A DNA stretch of 64,000 nt, taken from Bacillota bacterium. GTDB lineage: Bacteria > Bacillota > Bacilli > Paenibacillales > UBA4045. Positions 56,531 through 64,000 of the stretch are shown here, piece by piece. Made by a program: the position numbers and the translations under genes. The stretch covers positions 62,001 to 126,000 of the forward strand of contig JAEZQY010000029.1 in assembly GCA_023441055.1 (NCBI GenBank), in the 5' to 3' direction. Under the pieces are notes generated by a model. It was given only the letters and a program-made list of their open reading frames with translations, made no database searches and was not told the DNA's origin. Each line of letters opens with the position of its first letter. The first letter of the stretch is position 1.

Positions 56531-56658
56531 AATGCGCGAAGTGCTGATGGATTCAGCAACATGCTTGCGTCAACTGGCGCTTATGGCGCATTCACTAGCG
56601 GTTCGAGTGCTAGCCTTGTGTTTGCGCGATGACAGACGCCTGACTGGTGGGCAGCTAT

Positions 56659-56839
56659 CCTGCATTTACTGCAGTTATTTGCTAGAATTACCGACGTCGG
56701 CAGCTTATCCTGTATTTACTACAGTTAATTCCTCTGGAAGAAGGCGATTACTGGTCATAGGATGAAATTAACTGTACATTATGCAGGTTAAATCACTGAA
56801 GCTGTCTTTTACGTTGGTATTAACTGTAGTTATTGCAGG
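56659..56839. repeat. four-unit phased repeat array A3
   Basis: The cleanest A-type array. Units: CCTGCATTTACTGCAGTTA (56659), CCTGTATTTACTACAGTTAA (56709), then reversed TTAACTGTACATTATGCAGG (56768) and TTAACTGTAGTTATTGCAGG (56820). Centre steps are 50, 59 and 52 bp. It lies between the divergent MBOAT and nitroreductase genes. The remaining gap (56531-56658 and 56840-56966) shows only a possible -10 for the nitroreductase (TACAAT near 56907). Confidence 0.9.
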
Positions 56840-56966
56840 ATAGCGTTCGGCGGTCGAGCATGCAGATGTGATCGATACACTTTCTTATCCCGGTTGGGAA
56901 GGCTACAATATAGATTAACCGCACCACGTAACCAACATCATTCGTTATAGAAAGGACGTAACACAT

Positions 56967-57641
56967 ATGAACAGAACAATCAGCAACAGCGACATCTTAG
57001 ACGCCTTATACTTCCGCCACGCGACCAAGGAGTTCGATCCCGAGCGGAAGATCTCCGATGAGGACTTCCAGCTCATCCTGGAGGCCGCGCGATTATCGCC
57101 CAGCTCCGTCGGATTCGAGCCATGGAAGTTTGTCATCGTCCAGAACACCGCGCTGCGGGAGAAGCTGCGCGAGGTGACCTGGGGCGCTCAGAAGTCGCTG
57201 CCGACCGCGAGCCACTTCGTTGTCGTACTGGCTCGGCGTGATGTCCGTTACGATTCTGAGTATGTCGCCTATATAAGCAAGGAAATCCGCGGGCTGCCCG
57301 AGGATGTGTATCAGAATGCCGTGCTCAGCCGCTATAAGGAATTCCAGGAGAATGACTTGCAGCTGCTGGATAATGACCGAACGCTGCTCGACTGGGCATC
57401 CAAGCAAACCTATATCGCACTCGCGAACATGATGACCGTAGCTGCGCTGATGGGCATCGATTCCTGTCCAATAGAAGGGTATGATATGGAAAAGGTGCAC
57501 GACATTCTAGAGGCAGAGGGCTTGCTGGAGGATGGCAAGCTGGAAATCTCGGTTATGGCCGCCTTCGGCTACCGCGCGCATGAGCCGAAGCGCGCGAAGA
57601 CGCGCCAGGAGATGGAGCAGATTGTCCAGTGGATCGAGTAG
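56967..57641 (+). CDS. NAD(P)H-dependent oxidoreductase, nitroreductase family
   Basis: A 224-residue flavoenzyme of the nitroreductase fold. FMN-contact stretches are FRHATKEFDPERKISDEDF, LEAARLSPSSVGFEPWKFVIVQ and MTVAALMGIDSCPIEGYD, with a C-terminal GYRAHEPKRAKTRQE. It resembles YfkO/NfsB-type enzymes that reduce nitroaromatics or quinones with NAD(P)H; the physiological substrate is unknown. It has an AAAGGA site ahead of the ATG and precedes pepT by 46 nt, so the two may be co-transcribed. Confidence 0.92.
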   Translation: MNRTISNSDILDALYFRHATKEFDPERKISDEDFQLILEAARLSPSSVGFEPWKFVIVQNTALREKLREVTWGAQKSLPTASHFVVVLARRDVRYDSEYVAYISKEIRGLPEDVYQNAVLSRYKEFQENDLQLLDNDRTLLDWASKQTYIALANMMTVAALMGIDSCPIEGYDMEKVHDILEAEGLLEDGKLEISVMAAFGYRAHEPKRAKTRQEMEQIVQWIE

Positions 57642-57687
57642 CGCAGGCGGTAGGTTTGTATTTTGATAGTGAGGGGGAATTAGAGGT

Positions 57688-58938
57688 ATGACGAATATGC
57701 GAGATGCGCTGATCGATCGATTCCGCGCTTATGTGGCAATAGACACGCAATCCAATGAAGAGAGTGACTCCTGTCCGTCCACACCTGGCCAGCTCGTACT
57801 GGCGAACATGCTGGTCGAGGAGCTGCGCACAATTGGCATGCAGGAGGTGACCATTGACGACAACGGCTATGTGATGGCCACGCTGCCGGCGAACACGGAC
57901 AAGTCTGATGTCACCACAATCGGCTTCATCGCGCATATGGACACAGCTACGGATATGACCGGCGCGAATGTGCAACCGATGCTCGTGGAGGACTATGACG
58001 GCGAGTCAGATATCGTGCTGAATGAGCCGCTGAATATCGTGCTGTCGCCCCGCGACTTCCCAGCTCTGTCGAATTACAAGGGGCATACGCTGATCACAAC
58101 AGACGGGACAACACTGCTTGGTGCGGACAACAAGGCCGGGATTACGGAGATTATGACCGCGATGGCCTACCTAATCCAGCATCCGGAGATCAAGCACGGC
58201 GAAGTGCGTGTCGGCTTCACGCCGGATGAGGAGATTGGGCGCGGCGCGCATCGCTTCGATGTGCCGGCCTTCCGAGCGAAGTATGCTTATACGGTAGACG
58301 GCGGACCGCTGGGCGAGCTGCAATACGAGAGCTTCAACGCTGCGGCTGCGCGGATTACCATTACCGGTAAGAACGTCCACCCCGGCACGGCCAAGGACAA
58401 GATGGTGAACGCATCCAAGCTCGCCATGGAACTGAACAGCCGATTGCCTGCTCAGGAGGCGCCCGAATATACGGAAGGCTACGAGGGCTTCTTCCATCTG
58501 ATTTCCTTCCAGGGCACCGTCGAGGAGGCGAAGCTGCATTACATCATCCGCGACCATGATCGCGAGAAATTCCAGGCGCGCAAGGCGCTTGTAGGCCGTG
58601 TCGTCGAGGAGCTGCAAGCGAAGTACGGAGCAGACCGCGTGCAGCTGGAGATGTGGGATCAATACTACAATATGGGGGAGAAAATAACGCCCTTACGCGA
58701 GGTCGTAGACATCGCGCACCAGGCCATGGTCAACCTCGGCATCACGCCGATTGTCGAACCGATCCGCGGCGGCACCGATGGCTCGCAGCTCTCCTATATG
58801 GGCTTGCCTACCCCCAATATCTTCACAGGCGGCGAGAATTATCACGGGCGCTATGAATTCGCGTCTGTCGATGTGATGGAGCAGGCCGTGCAGGTGATCG
58901 TGGAGATTGTGCAGGAGTACGAACGGCGGGGGCTGTGA
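57688..58938 (+). CDS. pepT: peptidase T (tripeptide aminopeptidase)
   Basis: A 416-residue M20 dinuclear zinc peptidase removing N-terminal residues from tripeptides in the cytoplasm. Metal and catalytic residues lie in [11 protein letters not shown] (His, Asp), [12 protein letters not shown] (bridging Asp), [12 protein letters not shown] (catalytic Glu-Glu), YTVDGG (Asp) and [15 protein letters not shown] (His). A lid/dimerisation domain (about 215-320) begins near [16 protein letters not shown]. Length is normal for PepT. GAGGGGG and AGAGGT precede the ATG. A stem-loop follows the stop. Confidence 0.96.
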   Translation: MTNMRDALIDRFRAYVAIDTQSNEESDSCPSTPGQLVLANMLVEELRTIGMQEVTIDDNGYVMATLPANTDKSDVTTIGFIAHMDTATDMTGANVQPMLVEDYDGESDIVLNEPLNIVLSPRDFPALSNYKGHTLITTDGTTLLGADNKAGITEIMTAMAYLIQHPEIKHGEVRVGFTPDEEIGRGAHRFDVPAFRAKYAYTVDGGPLGELQYESFNAAAARITITGKNVHPGTAKDKMVNASKLAMELNSRLPAQEAPEYTEGYEGFFHLISFQGTVEEAKLHYIIRDHDREKFQARKALVGRVVEELQAKYGADRVQLEMWDQYYNMGEKITPLREVVDIAHQAMVNLGITPIVEPIRGGTDGSQLSYMGLPTPNIFTGGENYHGRYEFASVDVMEQAVQVIVEIVQEYERRGL

Positions 58939-58944
58939 TCTTGC

Positions 58945-59010
58945 GTAAGCCGAACGCTGGAGATGTTGGAGAAGCTGGCTGCGTCAACTAGCAGCCAGCT
59001 TATAGCTTAC
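58945..59010 (+). terminator. two-part stem-loop downstream of pepT
   Basis: AAGCTGGCTGC (58972-58982) and GCAGCCAGCTT (58991-59001) form a perfect 11-bp stem, enclosed by GTAAGC (58945) and GCTTAC (59005-59010). No T run follows. It probably ends or stabilises the pepT mRNA. Confidence 0.55.
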
Positions 59011-59062
59011 GATTGGCGGGAGCAACAGGTGTGGGGCTGCACATCCGTTACTCGACGGCCCG

Positions 59063-59247
59063 ATTGTTGCGAGAATCCAACATTATTCGGGATCTAATGG
59101 CCTACCACGCGAAATTGTTGCGAGAATCCATCATTCTGGCCCATTCTGTCTCCTGCAGGCCCATTCGCGAGGAAACTGATGGATATGTGTAACATTCCAC
59201 TAGTTTCAATGGGATTCGCGATGAAATTGATGGATATCCGCAACATT
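59063..59247. repeat. four-unit phased repeat array C
   Basis: Units 1 and 2 share ATTGTTGCGAGAATCCA (59063-59079 and 59114-59130, identical). Units 3 and 4 are reversed: TGGATATGTGTAACATT (59180-59196) and TGGATATCCGCAACATT (59231-59247), sharing an ATTCGCGA left flank (59163 and 59214). Steps are 51, 66 and 51 bp. The core is unrelated to families A and B, but the geometry is the same. It lies between the convergent pepT and exporter genes. Confidence 0.85.
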
Positions 59248-59318
59248 CGCTGTCACCATCATTAGGAGCGCGGTCCGATTGCCCTAGCTCGTAGTGACGG
59301 GCGGGCTGGAGACGCTTA

Positions 59319-59362
59319 GCACAACGGAAGAGGCTGGGTTCCCCCAGCCTCTTCCGTTGTGC
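59319..59362. terminator. 20-bp perfect stem between pepT region and the DHA2 exporter
   Basis: Perfect 20-bp arms (59319-59338 and 59343-59362), beginning GCACAACGGAAGAGG, enclose a TTCC tetraloop. It starts 13 nt after the exporter stop on the reverse strand. No T run follows on either side, so factor-independent termination is uncertain, but such a stem should block or protect transcripts. Confidence 0.65.
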
Positions 59363-59375
59363 TATATGCAATTGC

Positions 59376-60926
59376 TCATCCATTCACCGCGCGCCGACGC
59401 ACCGCACGCAGAATCAGTGTTGTAACTAGCGTTAACGCTGCGATGATCCCTGCCGTCAGATAGAGCTTGTTGAAGCCTGACTGAATCGCATTCATGACCG
59501 TCCGGATCAGCGTATCGCGCACGACCGGCACAGGGATGCTCTCCAGCTGTGCGATCATATCTGCAACGCTCATCCCCTCCATCTGATCCATCATCCCCAC
59601 AGGTGCAGCGGCGGTATCCACTCCCGCTTCCTCTAGGTTAACCGCGATCTGATCGCCCAGACCTACGAATGATCGGGCGAGGAAGCCTGCATAGATAGCT
59701 GGACCAATTGTCATCCCGATCTGCCGGAACAGTGACATCGTGCCGAGCGCCACGCCCTTGTTGTCAGCCGTGCGCTCGGTAGCCAGCACATTGATCGGCG
59801 CCCCCAGCATGGTGCCGAAGCCGAGTCCGAGAATACAGCTCGCCACGAACATCTCCCAGGTCTCATTCACCCACAGCGGGAACAGCATCGCGCCGATGAA
59901 GGCCGTAATACTGGCGAAGATCATCGTGAAGATTGGACCCTTGCGGTCCACGAGCGCCCCGCCGCCAGCCGCGCCAACGCCCGAGGCAAGCGCTAGCGGC
60001 GTGAAGAAGTAACCAGCCTTGCTGGCCGACACACCTAGTACCTGTTCGACATAGGCGGGCAAGAAGATAACTGAGGCTAGAATCGCACCAGAGAAGGCGC
60101 CCAGCAATAGCGTTAATAGATAATGCGGCTGGCGCATTAAGTGTAACGGCAGAATCGGATCACCGTTGCGCCGCGCTACTCTGCGCTCCAGCCCGAGCAG
60201 CACGACGAATAAGAGTATACCGCCTAGCACGAATCCGTAGACGCTTGGATCCAGGAGGCTGGCCATCAGATCTGCACCGCCCAGATTCGTCAGCCCGTAC
60301 ATGAAGGCCAGTATCGACAGCGAGAGGGCGATGATCCCGCCATAATCCAGCGTGCCCGTCCCTGGTTCGCTTGATTCGCTAACGAAGAATACACCCAGCC
60401 CCAGTACGACGACTGCGATTGGCAGATTGATCAGGAACAGCCACTGCCAATTCCCTGTCACATCTAGAATGAATGAACCCACATTCGGACCGAGCACGGC
60501 GGCAATACCGTTCATGCCCCCGAGCGCTCCTAGCGCCTTGCCTTGCTTCTCCTTAGGGAACGTGCTTAGCACATGCGAGCTTGCAATAATGAAGATACCT
60601 CCGCCGCCGAGTGATTGGATCAGCCGCGAGGCCAGCAGCAGCTCGAAGGTAGGACTGATCGCAACAAGCAACGAGCCGATCGCGAAGATACTAATCTCGA
60701 TTAAGAACAGCTTCTTCCGGCCATATCGATCAGACAGCTTCCCTACAATCGGAATGCTGATCGCCAGTCCAAGCGTATATAATGTAACGGTCCACGCACC
60801 CCAGTTCGGACTGACACCGAAATCATTGTAAATCGTCGTCAGCGCTGCACTGATAATGCCATTGTCCAGCGCCGCCATGAACACGCCGATACTGAACAGC
60901 GCGATTGTCCATCCTTGTCTATTCAT
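59376..60926 (-). CDS. DHA2 family MFS drug exporter, TetR-controlled
   Basis: A 516-residue, 14-helix efflux pump. Motif D1 is FMAALDNGIISAALTTI, motif A GKLSDRYGRKKLFL, and the motif C-type stretch LGGMNGIAAVLGPNVGSFI. An extracellular loop between the last helices is about 60 residues long (LARSFVGLGDQ to PVVRDTL), as in some QacA-like pumps. It follows a TetR gene on the same strand, and its promoter carries a 24-bp palindrome. The substrate is probably a lipophilic drug or metabolite. The ATG has GGGAGG 10 nt upstream. Confidence 0.92.
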   Translation of the reverse strand: MNRQGWTIALFSIGVFMAALDNGIISAALTTIYNDFGVSPNWGAWTVTLYTLGLAISIPIVGKLSDRYGRKKLFLIEISIFAIGSLLVAISPTFELLLASRLIQSLGGGGIFIIASSHVLSTFPKEKQGKALGALGGMNGIAAVLGPNVGSFILDVTGNWQWLFLINLPIAVVVLGLGVFFVSESSEPGTGTLDYGGIIALSLSILAFMYGLTNLGGADLMASLLDPSVYGFVLGGILLFVVLLGLERRVARRNGDPILPLHLMRQPHYLLTLLLGAFSGAILASVIFLPAYVEQVLGVSASKAGYFFTPLALASGVGAAGGGALVDRKGPIFTMIFASITAFIGAMLFPLWVNETWEMFVASCILGLGFGTMLGAPINVLATERTADNKGVALGTMSLFRQIGMTIGPAIYAGFLARSFVGLGDQIAVNLEEAGVDTAAAPVGMMDQMEGMSVADMIAQLESIPVPVVRDTLIRTVMNAIQSGFNKLYLTAGIIAALTLVTTLILRAVRRRAVNG

Positions 60927-60964
60927 ACCATTAACGCCTCCCTGGTCTATGCCATCATTCCTTG

Positions 60965-60994
60965 CAATATGACACGCGTGTCATATTGCGTCAA
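60965..60994 (-). promoter_or_regulatory. promoter and TetR-type operator of the DHA2 exporter
   Basis: A perfect 24-bp palindrome (60965-60988; half-site CAATATGACACG) abuts TTGACG (-35, 60994-60989). The -10, CATATT (60971-60966), lies 17 bp from the -35, inside the palindrome. A bound repressor would cover the whole spacer and -10. The TetR gene just upstream is the obvious ligand-responsive repressor. Confidence 0.85.
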
Positions 60995-61047
60995 AAACAT
61001 AGCGCATAAGCGCCACAATTTATTATCCAATAAGGCAGGTTCAGCTG

Positions 61048-61641
61048 TCAATCTGTATCTTGCTGGATCGGAGCTTGCATGACACCGGTCTGCAATACAT
61101 CCTTAATGGATTGAATCCACAGCGCTTGCTCGATCTTGAAGTGATTCGGAATGATGAACGATTGGAAGATGAAACCTAGTAGGACCGAGTCGGGAATTTG
61201 TCGCTTAAGATATCCTTCATGCTTTCCTAATTGAATGAAATCATGCAGACGCGCATACATCTCCAGGCGCTGCGCATCCAGCCTAGCCTTCTGTTCCTGC
61301 ACCTTCTGATCTTGACTGACGAAGACACGGTGCGAGATGTCAATAATCTGTGGAATATGAACTTGCTTGAAGATGAGCTGCAGCAGGAAGTCGAACTGTT
61401 CCATGAAGCCGACCCGCTCGCCAATTTCATTCATCTGAAGCAGGAAGCGTTCCATCTCATGAATCATATAGTCTGAGATAAGCTCATCCTTATTCTCATA
61501 ATACTTATACAGGACCCCCCGGGAGACGCTCATCCGATCAGCCAGCAGGCTGAACGTGAATGCATCATAGCCCTGCTCCAGCAATAGGTTCTCTGTTGCT
61601 TGATACAGCTCGGTTGTCGTAAATTTCCGCTCTCTAGCCAT
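61048..61641 (-). CDS. TetR/AcrR family transcriptional regulator
   Basis: A 197-residue repressor. The N-terminal helix-turn-helix reads FTFSLLADRMSVSRGVLYKYYENKDEL, a canonical TetR motif; the rest is a helical ligand and dimer domain without close relatives that I recognise. It lies 121 nt upstream of the DHA2 exporter on the same strand and likely represses it through the palindrome in between. No copy of the palindrome is seen before its own gene, so autoregulation is not evident. GGGAGGAG precedes the ATG. Confidence 0.93.
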   Translation of the reverse strand: MARERKFTTTELYQATENLLLEQGYDAFTFSLLADRMSVSRGVLYKYYENKDELISDYMIHEMERFLLQMNEIGERVGFMEQFDFLLQLIFKQVHIPQIIDISHRVFVSQDQKVQEQKARLDAQRLEMYARLHDFIQLGKHEGYLKRQIPDSVLLGFIFQSFIIPNHFKIEQALWIQSIKDVLQTGVMQAPIQQDTD

Positions 61642-61696
61642 CTGCTCCTCCCAACTAGGTACGACATACTCCCCTTGATTCCACGTCGCCCCTTCA

Positions 61697-61737
61697 TCCT
61701 TCTAGTGTACCCCACCAGCCGGATTGCGTTCAATATG
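61697..61737 (-). pseudogene. remnant of a P-type ATPase 3' end
   Basis: This 41-bp stretch matches the end of the P-type ATPase gene at 63697-63737 in 36 of 41 bases. On the reverse strand it still reads ILNAIRLVGYTRR, compared with ILNAIRLVRYTRR in the ATPase. Weak similarity continues a little upstream in the gene sense. It lies between the TetR and SDR genes. Confidence 0.65.
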
Positions 61738-61823
61738 CTATAGATTTCGATACCAATGACTAATTTATAATTAGCTATCCATAATAAACAATGGTATACA
61801 AATTGAATGCTGGAGGGGTAATG

Positions 61824-62603
61824 ATGGATAATCACAGAGTTGCAGTAATTACTGGATCAGGTCAAGGAATAGGAAAGGCGTTAGCTGAGCGTTTAGCAAA
61901 TGACGGATTCTCCATTGTGCTCAGTGATATTAATGAACAAGTACTGAATGAGACTGTCACACAGTTTAAGAATAATGGCTTCGAGGTCTCCTCATTCGTG
62001 GGGAATGTAGCGAAGCTTGAGGATCAAGATGCGCTTGTCAGTCATGCAGCTACTATATTCGGAAGCGTGGATGTATTCATCAATAATGCGGGTATCGAAG
62101 GGGAGGTTGCGCCTATAACTGAAATTACTTCAAAAGCGGTAGATCTCATTATGGATATTAACGTGAAGGGAGTCATGTATGGGATCAGGGCTGCGGCTAA
62201 TCACATGATTAAACAAGGTACCGGTGGTAAAATCATTAACGCTTGCAGCATCGCTGGGCAAGAAGGCTTCGAAATGCTAAGCGCGTATTCCGCGACTAAA
62301 TTCGCCGTTAAAGGCTTAACACACGCGTCCGCGAAGGAGCTCGCTAAGCATAAAATCACAGTCAATTCTTATTGTCCAGGTATTGTAGGCACATCCATGT
62401 GGGAACGTCTAGATGAGAAGATGATGAAGTTCTTGGGCACAAAGAAAGGGGAGGCCTTCGCTAAATTCGCAGAAGGAATTGCACTTGGCCGTACACAAAC
62501 ACCAGAAGACGTAGCCAATCTTGTATCCTTCCTAGCATCCCCGAATTCTGATTACATTACGGGTCAGAACATTCTGACGGATGGCGGTATGGTCTTCAAT
62601 TGA
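61824..62603 (+). CDS. SDR oxidoreductase, acetoin(diacetyl) reductase-like
   Basis: A 259-residue short-chain dehydrogenase. Cofactor motif [23 protein letters not shown], catalytic Ser in NACSIAG, YSATK (Tyr-x3-Lys) and a C-terminal [18 protein letters not shown] resemble acetoin reductase / meso-2,3-butanediol dehydrogenase (BudC type). The codon use is more AT-rich than in neighbours, hinting at recent acquisition. The ATG at 61824 is 7 nt from GGAGG. The 3' end overlaps the convergent alkyltransferase-like gene by 40 nt. Substrate assignment is by resemblance only. Confidence 0.88.
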   Translation: MDNHRVAVITGSGQGIGKALAERLANDGFSIVLSDINEQVLNETVTQFKNNGFEVSSFVGNVAKLEDQDALVSHAATIFGSVDVFINNAGIEGEVAPITEITSKAVDLIMDINVKGVMYGIRAAANHMIKQGTGGKIINACSIAGQEGFEMLSAYSATKFAVKGLTHASAKELAKHKITVNSYCPGIVGTSMWERLDEKMMKFLGTKKGEAFAKFAEGIALGRTQTPEDVANLVSFLASPNSDYITGQNILTDGGMVFN

Positions 62604-62893
62604 TACCGCTCCAAATCCATTCGCCCCTGCTCATCCACCTCCACGCCTTCTTCACGTAGATAATGGGCCTGCATGTAGCGGGCTTCCTCGTCCTGCAGCG
62701 CAATCTCGCCGCGCGTGTTCACGACGCGATGCCAGGGCAGGCTGTGCTTCTTGCTCATGGCATGCAGAATACGCACGACCTGCCGAGCAGCCCTGGGGCT
62801 GCCGGCTTCGGCGGCAATCTGGCCGTACGTCATGACAGCTCCTGCTGGAATACTGCTGATGATCGCGATAACGCGTTGCGTGAATGGTTGCAT
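62564..62893 (-). CDS. alkyltransferase-like protein (MGMT family, Cys replaced by Trp)
   Basis: A 109-residue protein with the DNA-binding domain of O6-alkylguanine transferases ([26 protein letters not shown], including the Arg finger). The active-site PCHR reads P53-W-H-R, so it cannot take the alkyl group. Such ATL proteins bind O6-alkylguanine and hand lesions to nucleotide excision repair. The last 15 codons extend into the convergent SDR gene. The ATG is 13 nt after GGAGGAG, rather far. It follows the Crp/Fnr gene on the same strand. Confidence 0.88.
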   Translation of the reverse strand: MQPFTQRVIAIISSIPAGAVMTYGQIAAEAGSPRAARQVVRILHAMSKKHSLPWHRVVNTRGEIALQDEEARYMQAHYLREEGVEVDEQGRMDLERYQLKTIPPSVRMF

Positions 62894-62928
62894 TTTATAA
62901 CTAAAGCTCCTCCCTGTGCCAATCTGCC

Positions 62929-63639
62929 TTAAATCAACAACAGCGCATCCAGATCCACAACCTCGATCTCGCGCTGGCTCAGCTGTCTGATCCAGCCCGC
63001 TTCTTCAAATTCCGTAAGTCTGCGGCTGATGGTTTCGGGTGACGTGCCTAGATAGGACGCCAGATCCTTGCGACTCATCGCTAAGGTAATCTTATTGTTC
63101 CTGTTCGCATCCACTTGATTCGCGAGGTACATGGCAATGCGCGTCTCGGTTGATTCCAACGCAATAGCAGCCGCTTGGTTTTCAGATTGCGCTAATCTTG
63201 CGGAGAATTCAGTGAGCACCTTGAGCGAGACGGCAGGGTATTGGTGCAGAAACTTCTGGAAGTCCTCGCGCCCCATCACACACAACTCGACCCGCTCCAT
63301 TGCGTCGGCGTACGCGTCGTGAACCGACTCGCTGAATAACGACAGCTCGCCTGTGAAGTCACCTGGTCCGAGGATGCGCACAAGCTGTTCCTTCCCCGAA
63401 TCAGACAGTCTGTATATCTTCACGCGCCCTCTATGCACAATATATAATCCATCAGACGGTTCGCCGGCGCGATAGATGGTCTGGCCTCGCTCATGTGTAA
63501 CAGCACGCGTCTCCTTCACGATCTCAGCCATCTCTGCTGCATCCAGATGATTGAAGATCGGCACGATAGAGATGCACTGCTTATGCATCTCCTTCACACC
63601 TTCGCGATGATGACCGCAGCCCGACTGATCTTGATCCAG
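62929..63639 (-). CDS. Crp/Fnr family transcriptional regulator
   Basis: A 236-residue regulator. A cyclic-nucleotide-binding fold (about 30-145; GQTIYRAGEPSDGLYIVHRGRVKIYRLSDSGKEQLVRILGPGDFTGELSLFSE) is followed by a dimer helix and a winged helix (AMSRKDLASYLGTSPETISRRLTEFEEAGWI), with E..SRR contacts typical of Fnr-type DNA recognition. Cys residues near the start (SGCGHH and KQC) could hold an Fe-S cluster or haem, suggesting oxygen, nitrosative or redox sensing. The ATG at 63639 is 7 nt from GGAGG and 19 nt after the ATPase stop, so the two are probably co-transcribed. Confidence 0.92.
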   Translation of the reverse strand: MDQDQSGCGHHREGVKEMHKQCISIVPIFNHLDAAEMAEIVKETRAVTHERGQTIYRAGEPSDGLYIVHRGRVKIYRLSDSGKEQLVRILGPGDFTGELSLFSESVHDAYADAMERVELCVMGREDFQKFLHQYPAVSLKVLTEFSARLAQSENQAAAIALESTETRIAMYLANQVDANRNNKITLAMSRKDLASYLGTSPETISRRLTEFEEAGWIRQLSQREIEVVDLDALLLI

Positions 63640-63658
63640 CATAATCGCACCTCCTGCA

Positions 63659-64000
63659 TTATTGCGCAACTGCTTCTAACGATCCGGTCTTTGTCTTCCT
63701 TCTAGTGTACCTCACCAACCTAATGGCGTTCAATATGACAAGAATGACGCTTAATTCATGGATCAGCATGCCCATGGCCAGGAGGACCTTCCCTAGCAAG
63801 ACACCGAGCAAGAGCAAGATTACTGTCCCCACTGCGAAGAAGGTGTTCTGCTTTAAGTTCCGAATGGTGGTCTTAGCCAGCGCATATGCGTGTGAGAACT
63901 GGGTCAATCGATCCGCCATCAGGACCACATCCGCTGTCTCCATCGAGATATCCGTTCCGCCCTCGCCCATCGCCAGACCAATATCCGCTGACGCTATCGC
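63659..64000 (-). CDS. heavy-metal-translocating P-type ATPase, C-terminal part (cut by window edge)
   Basis: The last 113 codons of a P1B-type ATPase. ASADIGLAMGEGGTDISMETADVVLM is the end of the phosphorylation/hinge domain, followed by the final two membrane helices and the conserved tail MGMLIHELSVILVILNAIRLVRYTRR, a form found in CadA/ZntA-type Cd/Zn/Co exporters. The frame stays open to the last base of the window. It heads the unit with the Crp/Fnr regulator. A short decayed copy of its end lies at 61697-61737. Confidence 0.92.
   Translation of the reverse strand, partial: AIASADIGLAMGEGGTDISMETADVVLMADRLTQFSHAYALAKTTIRNLKQNTFFAVGTVILLLLGVLLGKVLLAMGMLIHELSVILVILNAIRLVRYTRRKTKTGSLEAVAQ

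Noticed and set aside
59102..59383. 93-residue reverse-strand open frame
   Set aside because: It is made from array C and the 20-bp stem; the sequence repeats with the array and has no coding character.

Overview
The window looks like chromosome from a Gram-positive Bacillota of the Paenibacillaceae (Paenibacillus or Cohnella type). The evidence is the GlpP antiterminator system, LplA/LplB-type carbohydrate ABC genes with a membrane-anchored AraC regulator, strong GGAGG ribosome sites, a large secreted protein with repeated F5/8-type modules, and a moderately high G+C content. I saw no rRNA, tRNA, transposase, phage gene or CRISPR array.

Layout. 1-9.1 kb: a YihY membrane protein; a reverse-strand operon of hybrid histidine kinase, response regulator-kinase and HD-GYP protein; and a two-gene ABC exporter. 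9.1-14.3 kb: Dps, a large secreted 5'-nucleotidase with LysM behind a likely PhoP box, and an SDR. 14.6-18.9 kb: glycerol catabolism (glpD, glpK, glpP), with a terminator in the glpD leader that is the expected GlpP target. 19.3-24.6 kb: glnS, a DHA2 exporter, a DUF2680 secreted protein, a CheY protein, and a queuosine-precursor transporter controlled by a preQ1-I riboswitch. 24.6-37 kb: GH127 arabinofuranosidase with a divergent AraC regulator, two c-di-GMP enzymes, a phosphoesterase, ilvA and a CE12-like esterase. 37.1-52.1 kb: a glycan-use locus with a 1909-residue beta-helix protein facing, across a 100-bp inverted repeat flanked by two cre-like sites, an operon of two permeases, a lipoprotein, an Asp-box sialidase-fold enzyme, a GH29 fucosidase and a membrane AraC regulator. 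52.2-64 kb: a TIM-barrel isomerase, an SGNH-deacetylase fusion with an MBOAT acyltransferase, a nitroreductase, pepT, a second DHA2 exporter under a TetR regulator, an acetoin-reductase-like SDR, an alkyltransferase-like protein, a Crp/Fnr regulator and the tail of a metal P-type ATPase.

The most unusual signal lies between genes. Five intergenic gaps carry four copies of a short core set about 51-52 bp apart: two in one orientation, then two in the other. A sixth gap has only a two-copy direct version. Core sequences differ between families (A in three gaps; B, C and D in one each) but the geometry is the same, and 52 bp is five turns of B-DNA. The intervening DNA is diverged. I do not recognise this as a named element. 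It is the best candidate here for an undescribed system.
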